From Oceanobacillus saliphilus (GTDB lineage: Bacteria > Bacillota > Bacilli > Bacillales > Amphibacillaceae), in the NCBI RefSeq assembly GCF_023522835.1, contig NZ_JALCZU010000012.1:50383-114382 (forward strand): a DNA stretch of 64,000 nt, written 5' to 3'. The notes under the pieces were generated by a model that was given only the letters and a program-made list of their open reading frames with translations, was not told the DNA's origin and ran no database searches. Shown here one piece after another: positions 17,227 to 26,293 of this stretch. Each line of letters starts with the position of its first letter. Positions within the stretch are counted from its first letter, which is position 1. The translations under genes were made by a program, and so were the position numbers.

Positions 17227-17362
17227 CTCATGTATAATATTTCCCATTTACGTAGGAAAAGAAATAGTATATGCAAGCTGGCAAGGTATTAGATATATGA
17301 AGAAGTAGCCGTTATCTACCAAAGCGATGAACGTAATTATTTATCTAAAATTATTAGATAGC

Positions 17363-17795
17363 AATGAACTTCATAAGCGTGATGAACGTCATTATCGGCC
17401 TGGAATTAGATAGCAATGAACTTAATAAGCATGATGAACGTCATTTCCGACCTGAAATTAGAAAGCAATGAACGTCATTTCCGACCTGGAATTAGAAAGC
17501 AATGAACTTCATAAGCGGTATGAACATCATTTCCCAGCTGAAATTAGATAGCAATGAACTTCATAAGCGTGATGAACATCATTTCCGACTTGAAATTAGA
17601 TAGCAATGAACTTCATAAGCATGATGAACGTCATTTCCGACCTGAAATTAGAAAGCAATGAACTTCATAAGCGTGATGAACGTCATTTTCTACCTGGAAT
17701 TAGAGAAAAATGAACTTCATAAGCAGTATGAACATCATTTCCCGCCTGGAATTAGAGAGCAATGAACATCATTTTCGTCCTTTTTCTTAGTGAAA
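17363..17795. repeat. 52-bp tandem repeat array, about eight units
   Basis: Units begin AATGAACTTCATAAGCGTG, continue ATGAACGTCATTTCCGACCT and end GAAATTAGATAGC. Seven units are exactly 52 bp. The third is shortened to 34 bp by loss of the first 18 bases, and the last is a 34-bp partial. Each full unit contains two ATGAAC(T/G)TCAT words 18 bases apart, the second nearly palindromic. Variation between units is by point changes. The period is not a multiple of three, so it is not coding. A degenerate half unit precedes the array at about 17325-17362. Confidence 0.9.
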
Positions 17796-17810
17796 AATGA
17801 AAACAGTTCT

Positions 17811-17860
17811 TTTTAGAAAACTTGGTATAAAAAGCCTTTGGGTGAATGTCTTACTTTCCC
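17811..17860 (-). repeat. Dispersed repeat family B copy (reverse orientation, partial)
   Basis: TTAGAAAACTTGG, then AAGCCTTTGGGTGAATGTCT. It corresponds to the reverse complement of the 3' half of 13640-13706. It lies next to the tandem array. Confidence 0.55.
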
Positions 17861-18214
17861 AGAAATAACCAAACACCTGTCCTGAACGCTACATTGTATA
17901 ACCTTCCTGTTAGACTTGGAGATAGATAAGCAGCAACGATAAAATGTGTTTTCAGCCGAACTAAAATTAATGCAGCAGAGGGTCAATTCGTTCTTAGATG
18001 GGATGAGGTGAATAGGAAGCAAAAGGATAAGTTTTTTTATTGACTAGTGAACAATTTTGACGGCAAGGAGCTGAACCGACTAATATTCGGTGATTATCCT
18101 TGTTCGGGTGGAGTCTTAGTGATGTCACGGCTAAAGGATATGGATAAGAAAAAAGGGAAGGCCATGTAGTTCCTTCTGCGTAAAAATTAAATTTTTCTAG
18201 GAGGTTATGGATCT
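17861..18214. other. Intergenic region, no supported gene
   Basis: I see only the CAAACACCTGTCCTG word shared with 12312-12326 and the ribosome site TTCTAGGAGG for the next gene. Confidence 0.4.
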
Positions 18215-18814
18215 ATGTTTAAAAAATTGTCTCTGGAACGCACTGAATGCTATGGAACATGTCCGATATATCAAGTGGAAGTTACTCCGGATGGAATGGT
18301 TTACTGGAATGGGGAAGGTCACGTTTCTTTCATGGGGGAAACGACTTTTCGGATTTCAGAAAAAAAAGTACAGCAATTGGCGGCACTTCTGGAAAGTTTT
18401 AATTATCGGGTTTTTACTTATAAAGAGGGAGGCCCGTTTATAACGGATCAGCCACATTGCATCACAAGGGTTGAATATGAAGATGGCTTTGTAAAAGAGG
18501 TCGATCACTATTTGGGGAATAAGGATCAGAAGGAAACGCACTTAACAGATTCACTTACGAGTCTTGAAAAATTTGAGAAGCGGGTGGAACGTATTATTGG
18601 AACGAAACGCTATGTAGAACAAACCTTATATATTTATCATATTCGCTCAGATCATGCTGCTTATATTGTAGTTGCACCAAACCAAAAAGAGGCAGTAAAT
18701 ATGACGGAAGCAGACGAACATTGCAAAGTAATCAAAATAGGGAAAGAGACAACAGGGTCATTATTTCCCTATGTCGTGATGAAAAGCGACAAAAGTTATG
18801 ACACGGTAGAGTAA
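18215..18814 (+). CDS. DUF6438 domain protein
   Basis: 199 residues. ATG after CTAGGAGGTTATGGATCT. The N-terminal ~110 residues match the DUF6438 pattern: LERTECYGTCPIYQVEVTPD with paired Cys, G-x-V-x-F-MGETTFRIS, and a closing D-x-P-H-C-ITRVEYEDG. The C-terminal ~70 residues are a separate small domain without a match I recognise. There is no signal peptide. DUF6438 proteins are found across bacteria and have no known activity. Transcribed alone. Confidence 0.75.
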   Translation: MFKKLSLERTECYGTCPIYQVEVTPDGMVYWNGEGHVSFMGETTFRISEKKVQQLAALLESFNYRVFTYKEGGPFITDQPHCITRVEYEDGFVKEVDHYLGNKDQKETHLTDSLTSLEKFEKRVERIIGTKRYVEQTLYIYHIRSDHAAYIVVAPNQKEAVNMTEADEHCKVIKIGKETTGSLFPYVVMKSDKSYDTVE

Positions 18815-19244
18815 TTCAACCTATTTTCATGTAAATTAAATACAATCCTGGATGAGGAGCATCAAGTTATTTCAAATGGTGTTGTTGATCCCTCAGTGGA
18901 TGAGATACCTTTCCTGTCCCTTTCTAAGACTAAAGTTCTAGGTGAAATCAGTCCAAAGGGTAGTGTCTGAAAAGTTAAAATAGTATAATGTGAAGACGCA
19001 GTATACAAATATCGTAGCATTCACACTAGCCAATTAGCTGCTTCATACTAAACTCTAACTTTTATGGGGCACATCAAACTCAAAGTCACAATTTTTAGAA
19101 ACCAGCTTAATTTTAAAATGCTGAAGAACATGGTGCTTTGTACTTAAATTTATTGTAAATTATAAATGGTTTACAGCATTTTATAGTATTTTTCTAGTAT
19201 ACTGATTAGGGTTTATAAATAAAAACGAGGGACGGGGAAAGATC
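18815..19244. other. Intergenic region with possible insertion-sequence end remnant
   Basis: AGTGTCTGAAAAGTTAAAA at about 18961 resembles the terminal repeats of some Bacillaceae insertion sequences, but no partner end or transposase is visible. The rest is AT-rich leader for swrC. Confidence 0.3.
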
Positions 19245-22200
19245 TTGTTAAAGTTTATTGTTAAACAGAAAATTTTAGTAAGTTTAGCTACTGTGTTAGT
19301 ACTTATTTTAGGATTTTATTCGTTGACGAAGCTTGATAGGGAGTTAATGCCACCAGTTGATTTCGATGCGGCCTATGTTTCTGTCAATGCAGGGGGAATG
19401 GCTGCAATCGAAGTGGAGAGAACCATTACCACTCCAATTGAACGGAGTATTTTAGGGATAGACGGTGTGGATGAAATCTATTCGACAAGTAATATCGGTC
19501 AAAGCAGTATACAAATTATGATTGAAAAGGGCCGGGGTGAAGAAGTTTCTAGAGAAGTCCAATTAGCCGTTAACGCTGTCACTTCAAATGTATCAGCAGT
19601 CACAGAAGTAATAGCAGACCAAATGAGCCTGAGTCAAAACTATGAATTTTATATGGACATTTCCAATGGAGATATGGATGACGTCACAGCTTTTGCGAAG
19701 GATATTCTGGAACCTCGCCTGGAGGAACTTCCCGAAGTAAGGGATGTTTCTTTAATGGGAATCCAGGAATATGAAATGAGCATCGAGTTTGATCGCGAAC
19801 GCCTTGCAGAAAATGGATTGGATAGTTCACAAGTCATTTCCATTATTCAACAGACCAATACAGAAGCGACATTTGGAGAATTACAGGAGGAGGGAGCACA
19901 ACCATCTATTCGCTGGGAAACAGATTTAACATCTGTCGAAGAAGTATCAACGATTAAAATTCCAACACAGGAAGGTTTTATGGAGTTGGATGAAATTGCT
20001 GATGTTTCCTTACAGCCATTAGAAAATAGCTCCTATGTATGGAAAGATGGAACAAAGGAATTTATTTTTGTTCAAGTTGGCCGGACCTCCAATGTGACGC
20101 AAATCGAAATGGCAGAGGCGATCCGTGAAGAAGTTCAAAACATAAGAGATGAAGGATTAGTGGAAAATTTCGAGTTAAATGAACTTGTTGCCCAAGCCGA
20201 TTATGTAAAGGAATCCATTGATGGGGTGACGAGTAATATCCTCATCGGTGGTATATTGGCAATCGTTATTTTACTGTTGTTTTTACGAAATGTTCGTGCG
20301 ACAGTAATTATTGGGATTTCCATTCCAACCTCGATCCTGTTAACCTTTATCACAATGTGGTTATTGGATTACAGTTTCAATATCCTTTCCCTTATTGCTT
20401 TAGGGCTAGGAATTGGGATGATGGTTGATTCATCGATTGTGATATTGGAATCCATTTATAGGAAGAAGGAACAGGGTTTTCAATCTCTGAAAGCGGTGCT
20501 CGAAGGAACAAAAGAAGTCGCTTCGGCAGTTATCGCTTCGATGCTGACGACAATTGTTGTATTTCTGCCTATCGGATTGATGGGTGGGGAAGTAGGGCAG
20601 TTTATGATTATCCTGTCTGCAGTAGTTGCAATTACGTTAATCAGTTCTGTTATCGTATCCTTTACAATCATTCCATCTTTGTCAGAGAAATTCCTGAAGA
20701 CTCGTAAAAGGAAAAAAGGAAAAGAAGGAAGAATCGTAAAAGGTTACGGAAAATTCGTCTCGTGGATCGTTAAGAAGAAACGCAATAGTATCGCTATGAT
20801 TATTATATTTTTCCTCATGTTCGGGGGATCGATGTTTCTATTATTTAAAATTCCAATGACGATTATGCCGGATATGCTGAATCGGTATACCGAATTAATG
20901 ATCGATCTGGAAACTGGTGTCTCTGCACAAGAAGTAGAGGAAGCTGCTCTGAAAATAGATGAAACGCTATCTGCAATTGACGACGTGGAATCAAGTTACA
21001 TTATTGAAGATGGCTCGATGTTCTATACGCTCATTAATATGACAAAAGGTGATGAGATTACAAGAGAACAGAAAGAGGTTAATGAGGAGATATTAAGTTC
21101 CTTGCGTGAATTGGAAGAGGATTCCGCGATTAACAGTGTTCAAAGTGCGATGTCTCTAAGTGTTGGTCAGCCGGTTCAAATACAGATTAAAGGGCAAAAT
21201 TATGAAGAAATGCACGCAATCGTGGAAGATTTTACCGTGGAGCTTCAGGAAATCGTGGGACTTGTTGGCATAAACAGTTCAATTGAACGGACTTCTATTG
21301 AAAAAGTAGTCGATTTGAATGAAGAAGCGATGGAGGATGCCGGGTTATCCGAAATCCAGGTACGCCAATTTATCCAAGAGGCGTTTCTTCATATGCCAAT
21401 TGGTGAAGTTGTATTGGATGAACAAACTGTTCCGTTAGTAGTGAAATGGAATGAAGAAATGGTTAATGAAGAGAATCTGCTTGGCTTGGAAATCCCTACA
21501 GTGGAAGGGGATAGAAGCTTATCAGATTTCGTTGAACTGCGGAGTGTGGATACGCCGAATGAAATTTCGCATATCGACGGAGAAAGATATGTAACGATTT
21601 CTGCAGATATGGAAGACACGGATTTAGGGACTGTCAATAGGGAAGTACAGAACGTAATCAGTGCTTTTGAAACGCCGTCGGGATATACGATTTCAGCTGG
21701 AGGGGAACTGGAGACACAGCAGGAACTCATATTTGATATGATTCTGATTCTAGTCATATCCATCTTCCTCGTATATCTAGTTATGGCTGTACAATTTAAT
21801 CATTTGGCACACCCAATCATTGTTATGTCCGTTATACCAATGACAATTGTCGGTGTAATTCTCGGCTTGTTCGTTACACAGCGGGAGCTCAGTATCATGT
21901 CGGGAATGGGAATTATTATGCTTATTGGTATTGTATTAAATAATGCCATCCTTCTCATTGACCGTACGAACCAACTGCGAAGAGATGGAGTTTCCGCAAA
22001 TGAGGCAATTAGCAGGGCTGGGATGGATCGTCTTCGTCCCATATTCATGACGACGTTTACGACAATCGGCGGCATGCTACCACTTGCTTTGGCTTCTGGA
22101 ACTACAGGTAATTATCAGGCACCGATGGCCACCGTGATTATTTCCGGGCTTTTGTTCGCAACCATTATAACGTTGGTTTTGATTCCTGCTGTCTATAGGA

Positions 22201-22301
22201 CGTTTAATGCAATGGGAAATGGAATTGGCCGATTATTTGGGAGAAAGAATAAGAAACAAGAGCAGGCGGAGATGGTAGAGGAAAAGGGAGAAGCGATTTA
22301 A
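19245..22301 (+). CDS. swrC: RND family efflux pump, SwrC-like
   Basis: 1018 residues from a TTG start after GAGGGACGGGGAAAG. The classic RND repeat is present: one helix at 8-28, a large extracellular porter domain to ~325, six helices, then the duplicated half with a helix at ~515 and porter to ~835. Helix 4 has GLGIGMMVDSSIVILES, where HAE1 pumps have VDDAIVV, so only one of the two relay Asp is kept, as in SwrC/YerP. Family knowledge: Bacillus SwrC exports surfactin and gives resistance to membrane-active peptides, working without a dedicated adaptor. The C-terminus ends in a charged cytoplasmic tail. It stands alone with a good terminator; no regulator adjoins. Confidence 0.88.
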   Translation: MLKFIVKQKILVSLATVLVLILGFYSLTKLDRELMPPVDFDAAYVSVNAGGMAAIEVERTITTPIERSILGIDGVDEIYSTSNIGQSSIQIMIEKGRGEEVSREVQLAVNAVTSNVSAVTEVIADQMSLSQNYEFYMDISNGDMDDVTAFAKDILEPRLEELPEVRDVSLMGIQEYEMSIEFDRERLAENGLDSSQVISIIQQTNTEATFGELQEEGAQPSIRWETDLTSVEEVSTIKIPTQEGFMELDEIADVSLQPLENSSYVWKDGTKEFIFVQVGRTSNVTQIEMAEAIREEVQNIRDEGLVENFELNELVAQADYVKESIDGVTSNILIGGILAIVILLLFLRNVRATVIIGISIPTSILLTFITMWLLDYSFNILSLIALGLGIGMMVDSSIVILESIYRKKEQGFQSLKAVLEGTKEVASAVIASMLTTIVVFLPIGLMGGEVGQFMIILSAVVAITLISSVIVSFTIIPSLSEKFLKTRKRKKGKEGRIVKGYGKFVSWIVKKKRNSIAMIIIFFLMFGGSMFLLFKIPMTIMPDMLNRYTELMIDLETGVSAQEVEEAALKIDETLSAIDDVESSYIIEDGSMFYTLINMTKGDEITREQKEVNEEILSSLRELEEDSAINSVQSAMSLSVGQPVQIQIKGQNYEEMHAIVEDFTVELQEIVGLVGINSSIERTSIEKVVDLNEEAMEDAGLSEIQVRQFIQEAFLHMPIGEVVLDEQTVPLVVKWNEEMVNEENLLGLEIPTVEGDRSLSDFVELRSVDTPNEISHIDGERYVTISADMEDTDLGTVNREVQNVISAFETPSGYTISAGGELETQQELIFDMILILVISIFLVYLVMAVQFNHLAHPIIVMSVIPMTIVGVILGLFVTQRELSIMSGMGIIMLIGIVLNNAILLIDRTNQLRRDGVSANEAISRAGMDRLRPIFMTTFTTIGGMLPLALASGTTGNYQAPMATVIISGLLFATIITLVLIPAVYRTFNAMGNGIGRLFGRKNKKQEQAEMVEEKGEAI

Positions 22302-22382
22302 TGCACATTAGCCTGTTCCTCAAAATGGATTAGATAAAGGAAACAACATCTAAACGTAGTGTAACAAAAAATAGTTAATAAT

Positions 22383-22421
22383 AAGGCCATTCCAAAGGGG
22401 AAACTCTTTTGGAATGGCCTT
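22383..22421 (+). terminator. Terminator between swrC and the DeoR gene
   Basis: AAGGCCATTCCAAA / TTTTGGAATGGCCTT stem. Likely serves swrC; there is no long T-run. Confidence 0.75.
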
Positions 22422-22495
22422 AACATGTTGCAGATACATGTTTCTTGATCATACGAAGAAGATTTTAGTCTGATTTTAATCCGTGTCCCTGTTTC

Positions 22496-23263
22496 CTATT
22501 GGGAATAAAATAGGTGGACATCATTTTTCTCGTATTCTTCTAAGATGGAAGGTGAAATCATTGAATCGGTTATGATTCCGTCAACCGATTGGAGATCACC
22601 GATGCGTAACATTGCTGTGTTATCAAATTTCGTGTGATCAGCGACTGCGAATTTTTTAATGGAATTGGCAAACATCGCCATCTTCACTTCGAACTCTCCA
22701 TCACCGTAGTCCGTTAATCCTTCTTTTAGGGAAATTCCGCTAACACTCATAAAGAATGTATCAAAATGAAAGCGGTTAATGTAAGAAACTGTAGACGCTC
22801 CCAAGATACATAATTCCGAGTTTCTAAGTTTCCCATTCGGTAAAAAAATAGTGAAATTTGGATTTTCCGTTAAGATGGTTGCAATAACCAAGGAATTCGT
22901 GAAGATTGATAACTTATTAAAATTTTTCACAAGTTGCTTGGAGATTTCCGTGTTCGTTGTACTGACATCCAATGCAATAAAATCCCCTTCTTTGACAAAA
23001 TGGCAGGCTTCCATTGCAATTTGTTGTTTCTCTTTAATATTGATGGATTCCCTAACTAAAAAGTTTGTTTCAGAGATATTCGTTTGTTTTAAAATAGCCC
23101 CGCCATGAACTCGCTTCACTTCTCCTCTTTCTTCAAGATATTCGAGATCTCTCCTGATTGTTTCCGGAGTTACAGCTAATTTATTGCTTAAGAACCCAAC
23201 TTTAGCGGTGTGATGCGTTTGTAAATAATCTAAAATATACGTCACTCTATCGTTTTTAAGCAT
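22496..23263 (-). CDS. DeoR family transcriptional regulator
   Basis: 255 residues from the ATG after AGAGAGTGATACT; the ORF extension to 23314 has no ribosome site. N-terminal DeoR winged helix: ILDYLQTHHTAKVGFLSNKL, then VTPETIRRDLEYLEERGEV and RVHGGA. The C-terminal DeoRC sensor shows FIALDVSTTNTEISKQL, LSIFTNSLVIA and ADHTKFDN. DeoRC domains bind phosphorylated sugars such as glycerol 3-phosphate in GlpR. It is divergent from the Ugp-like operon and a perfect 10+10 inverted repeat lies between them, so it is the likely local repressor with a phosphosugar as inducer. Confidence 0.88.
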   Translation of the reverse strand: MLKNDRVTYILDYLQTHHTAKVGFLSNKLAVTPETIRRDLEYLEERGEVKRVHGGAILKQTNISETNFLVRESINIKEKQQIAMEACHFVKEGDFIALDVSTTNTEISKQLVKNFNKLSIFTNSLVIATILTENPNFTIFLPNGKLRNSELCILGASTVSYINRFHFDTFFMSVSGISLKEGLTDYGDGEFEVKMAMFANSIKKFAVADHTKFDNTAMLRIGDLQSVDGIITDSMISPSILEEYEKNDVHLFYSQ

Positions 23264-23314
23264 AGTATCACTCTCTAAGTCTAGTTTTTTCTTTATTATA
23301 CAAGTGAAATTCAT

Positions 23315-23346
23315 ATTTTTCTATCTAGACATATTTATAGAAAAAT
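23315..23346. promoter_or_regulatory. Candidate operator for the DeoR regulator
   Basis: Perfect inverted repeat ATTTTTCTAT, 12 bases, ATAGAAAAAT in the divergent gap between the deoR-type gene and the ABC operon. Confidence 0.5.
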
Positions 23347-23459
23347 TTACAAAATCCGCGATTGAAGTTTACATTTATTATTTATAATTTGATTTGTGGA
23401 CAAGAAACAAAGAAAAAACAATAAAAACAAAGATTTGTAGAAAGGGTGAATACATTTCC

Positions 23460-24554
23460 ATGACCAAAATCAAATTGCAGCATGTATCCAAACAATACAC
23501 CAAAGAAAGTGACAAAGTGATCCATGACTTTAATTTAGATATAGATGATAAGGAATTTATCGTTTTTGTTGGTCCGTCTGGATGTGGTAAATCTACTACA
23601 TTACGAATGATAGCAGGTTTAGAATCGATTACAGGCGGAGAGTTGTGGATGGACGATCAACTCGTCAATCATGTTCCCTCCAAAGACCGAGACATTGCAA
23701 TGGTTTTTCAAAATTATGCGTTATTCCCGCATTTAACGGTTTTTGATAACATTGCTTTCGGTTTGAAAATAAGAAAAGTAAAGAAAGCTATCATTAAAGA
23801 GAAAGTGGAACAAACCGCTGGCATTTTAGGATTAACCCCCTACTTGAAAAGAAAGCCAAAAGATTTATCAGGTGGGCAAAAACAGCGAGTAGCATTAGGA
23901 AGAGCCGTCGTCAGAGATGCGAATATCTTTTTAATGGATGAACCATTATCCAATCTTGATGCGAAATTACGTGTGCAAATGCGCGAAGAAATTATTAGAT
24001 TACATAAAACGTTAGGAACGACAACGATATACGTTACCCATGATCAAACGGAAGCAATGACTATGGCTACGAGAATTGTCGTGTTGAAAGATGGACATAT
24101 TCAGCAAATCGGTACACCAACAGAAATTTATAAAAACCCCAACAATATGTTTGTTGCTAGTTTTATTGGTGCACCAGCTATGAATTTCATCCATGCGAAA
24201 GTCGTGAACAACCAGCTGATGACTTCCGAGGGGAAAGAAATTGCTCCATTAGCAAGACCGATTGATCATCAAGGCAAAGTCATCCTTGGCATACGTCCAG
24301 AAAGTGTAGTTCTTGCCACAGAAAATGATGGCTTGGCCATGGATGTAGAATTTGTCGAGATGATGGGAGCAGACCTACATGTACATGGAAAACTCGAACA
24401 ATCTAAAATTATTATTCGCCTGAACCCAGATGTGATGGTAAAAGAGAACGATCGGATTTACCTTCGTTTTCCTCATGAAAAAATCCATCTGTTTGATCCA
24501 AACAATGAAGAGTCCTTGTATCAAAGTGAGGGGATGACAGCGTGGGTCGACTAA
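23460..24554 (+). CDS. ABC importer ATP-binding protein (UgpC/MsmX-type)
   Basis: 364 residues starting MTKIKLQHVS. Walker A GPSGCGKST (38-46), Q-loop FQNYALFPH, signature LSGGQKQR, Walker B FLMDEPLSNLD and H-loop YVTHDQTEA are all present. A C-terminal OB/TOBE domain follows (LGIRPESVV). Length and TOBE domain place it in the carbohydrate/glycerol-3-phosphate CUT1 class. It is the first gene of a six-gene operon, and its stop overlaps the GTG of the first permease. The substrate is set by the binding protein four genes down. Ribosome site GAAAGGGTGAA is slightly distant from this ATG. Confidence 0.92.
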   Translation: MTKIKLQHVSKQYTKESDKVIHDFNLDIDDKEFIVFVGPSGCGKSTTLRMIAGLESITGGELWMDDQLVNHVPSKDRDIAMVFQNYALFPHLTVFDNIAFGLKIRKVKKAIIKEKVEQTAGILGLTPYLKRKPKDLSGGQKQRVALGRAVVRDANIFLMDEPLSNLDAKLRVQMREEIIRLHKTLGTTTIYVTHDQTEAMTMATRIVVLKDGHIQQIGTPTEIYKNPNNMFVASFIGAPAMNFIHAKVVNNQLMTSEGKEIAPLARPIDHQGKVILGIRPESVVLATENDGLAMDVEFVEMMGADLHVHGKLEQSKIIIRLNPDVMVKENDRIYLRFPHEKIHLFDPNNEESLYQSEGMTAWVD

Positions 24555-25414
24555 GAGGAACGTTCAAATTATTGTTTTTTGTTGGAATCCCTTTAATCCC
24601 TCTTTTCGTATTTTGGTTCTTTCCAATGCTCGTGTCTTTGTGGCTTAGTTTCACGAACTGGGATTATATCAGTCCTTCATTTGATTATGTTGGAATTGAT
24701 AATTATACAAATACGTTAACGAGTGAAACTTTTTATGAAGCATTGAAAAACACTATCTTCTTTTCGGTGTGGACAATTGTCCCAACCATCATTATCGGTT
24801 TATTTCTTGCGCTTTTATTAAAGGAAGGATTAAAGGGGCTTACCTTTTTCCGTTCGATCTTATTCTCGCCATGGATTACCCCGATGGTTGCAATGTCAAT
24901 CGTTTGGTCATGGATTTTCCAAGCGGATGTAGGTCTCATTAACCAAATTTTAGGTTGGTTTCATTTACCACAACCACAATGGCTTACCGATTCCGATACG
25001 GCCATGTGGGCGATTATCATCGTTACCGTTTGGAAAAATGCGGGTTGGGCGATGTTATTTTACGCAGACTCCCTTTCGAAAATTCCAAACGACTTGTATG
25101 AAGTAAGTGATATAGAGGGAGCATCGTGGCTGCAAAAAATTAAAACGATTGTTATTCCGCTCGTATCACCAATTACACTATTTCTTGTAATCATTTCTGC
25201 GATTGATGCGATACAAGCGTATGACCAGATTCAAGTGATGACCCAAGGTGGACCTGCAGGAAGCACCAGAACGTTATTATACCTTTATTATCAAATGGCT
25301 TTTGAACAATTTAACATGGGGCAGGCTACGGCACTGGCAACCATCATCGTATTGATAACAGGGGTTTTAGCATTAAGCATGTTCTATGCTTCGAAAAAAT
25401 GGGTGCATTATTAA
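24542..25414 (+). CDS. ABC importer permease 1 (UgpA-type)
   Basis: 290 residues from a GTG after AGGGGATGACAGC, overlapping the upstream ATPase gene by 13 bases. Six membrane helices. The EAA loop reads EVSDIEGASWLQKIKTIVIP with the conserved Glu-Gly pattern that contacts the ATPase. It is of the CUT1 sugar/glycerol-3-phosphate permease type and forms a heterodimeric channel with the next gene product. NYTNTLTSETFYEALKNT in the first external loop is typical of the UgpA/MalF-short group. Confidence 0.9.
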   Translation: MGRLRGTFKLLFFVGIPLIPLFVFWFFPMLVSLWLSFTNWDYISPSFDYVGIDNYTNTLTSETFYEALKNTIFFSVWTIVPTIIIGLFLALLLKEGLKGLTFFRSILFSPWITPMVAMSIVWSWIFQADVGLINQILGWFHLPQPQWLTDSDTAMWAIIIVTVWKNAGWAMLFYADSLSKIPNDLYEVSDIEGASWLQKIKTIVIPLVSPITLFLVIISAIDAIQAYDQIQVMTQGGPAGSTRTLLYLYYQMAFEQFNMGQATALATIIVLITGVLALSMFYASKKWVHY

Positions 25415-25429
25415 GGAGGTTCGTTTGAA

Positions 25430-26269
25430 ATGGTCAATGGAGCAACAAAACCGAAACGATTTGTTAACTATTTGCTGCTGATTCTATTTGGTTCAGTCAT
25501 GATTTTACCATTGGTTTGGATGTTTTTAAGTTCATTGAAAACATCGGATGAAATCTTTGCGGTCCCATTAACATGGATACCTAGTAATCCGCAATGGGAT
25601 AATTTCAGCAGGGCAATGGAGCTTGCCCCCTTTGGTCTCTATATTTATAACAGTACCGTAACAGCAATATTTATCGTTGTCTTTCAAATTATTTCATCCA
25701 GTATGTTTGCTTATGCATTAACACAATTAGAGTTTAAAGGGAAAAATCTATTATTTAACTCGATTTTGATTACGTACATGCTGCCAGCAGCTGCGACGTA
25801 TGTGCCGAGCTATGTCATTGTTGCAAGACTTGGTTTGCTGGATACACTGACAGGGATCATCATTTCCAACATTGCGAGTGTATTTACGATATTTCTTATT
25901 CGCCAAGCATTTTTGCAAGTTCCAAAAGAATTAGTCGAAGCAGCTCGAGCAGATGGAGCGAATGACTTAACGGTTTTAATGAAAGTCATGATTCCGATGA
26001 GCAAATCTACCATTTTTACAGCGGCATTAATTAGTTTTGTGCAAATGTACAATAACTACTTATGGCCATCATTAATTGTAAGTAGTCAAGAGAAGTATTT
26101 GATTACGGTAGGATTAAATCGATTTTTTACAACCCAAGGTACTTTCGCCGATCAATGGCCTTTAATTATGGCAGCAAATGTTCTTGCCGTCTTACCACTA
26201 TTAATCTTGTTTATCTTCTTGCATAAGTGGTTTATTAAAGGAATCAGTGATAACGGTGTGAAAGGATAA
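25430..26269 (+). CDS. ABC importer permease 2 (UgpE-type)
   Basis: 279 residues. ATG after TAAGGAGGTTCGTTTGAA, 15 bases behind permease 1. Six helices, opening with ILFGSVMILPLVWMFLSSLK typical of UgpE/MalG. The EAA loop is ELVEAARADGANDLTVLMKV. It ends with KGISDNGVKG, the usual CUT1 C-terminus. Partner of permease 1. Confidence 0.92.
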   Translation: MVNGATKPKRFVNYLLLILFGSVMILPLVWMFLSSLKTSDEIFAVPLTWIPSNPQWDNFSRAMELAPFGLYIYNSTVTAIFIVVFQIISSSMFAYALTQLEFKGKNLLFNSILITYMLPAAATYVPSYVIVARLGLLDTLTGIIISNIASVFTIFLIRQAFLQVPKELVEAARADGANDLTVLMKVMIPMSKSTIFTAALISFVQMYNNYLWPSLIVSSQEKYLITVGLNRFFTTQGTFADQWPLIMAANVLAVLPLLILFIFLHKWFIKGISDNGVKG

Positions 26270-26293
26270 ATTAAAAATAAAAGGAGAATACAC

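Noticed and set aside
17310-17800. Possible CRISPR array
   Set aside because: Units repeat without unique spacers between them and no cas genes are near. It is a minisatellite-like tandem array.
18955-19080. Insertion sequence
   Set aside because: Only one end-like motif; no transposase, no matching second end, no target duplication seen.
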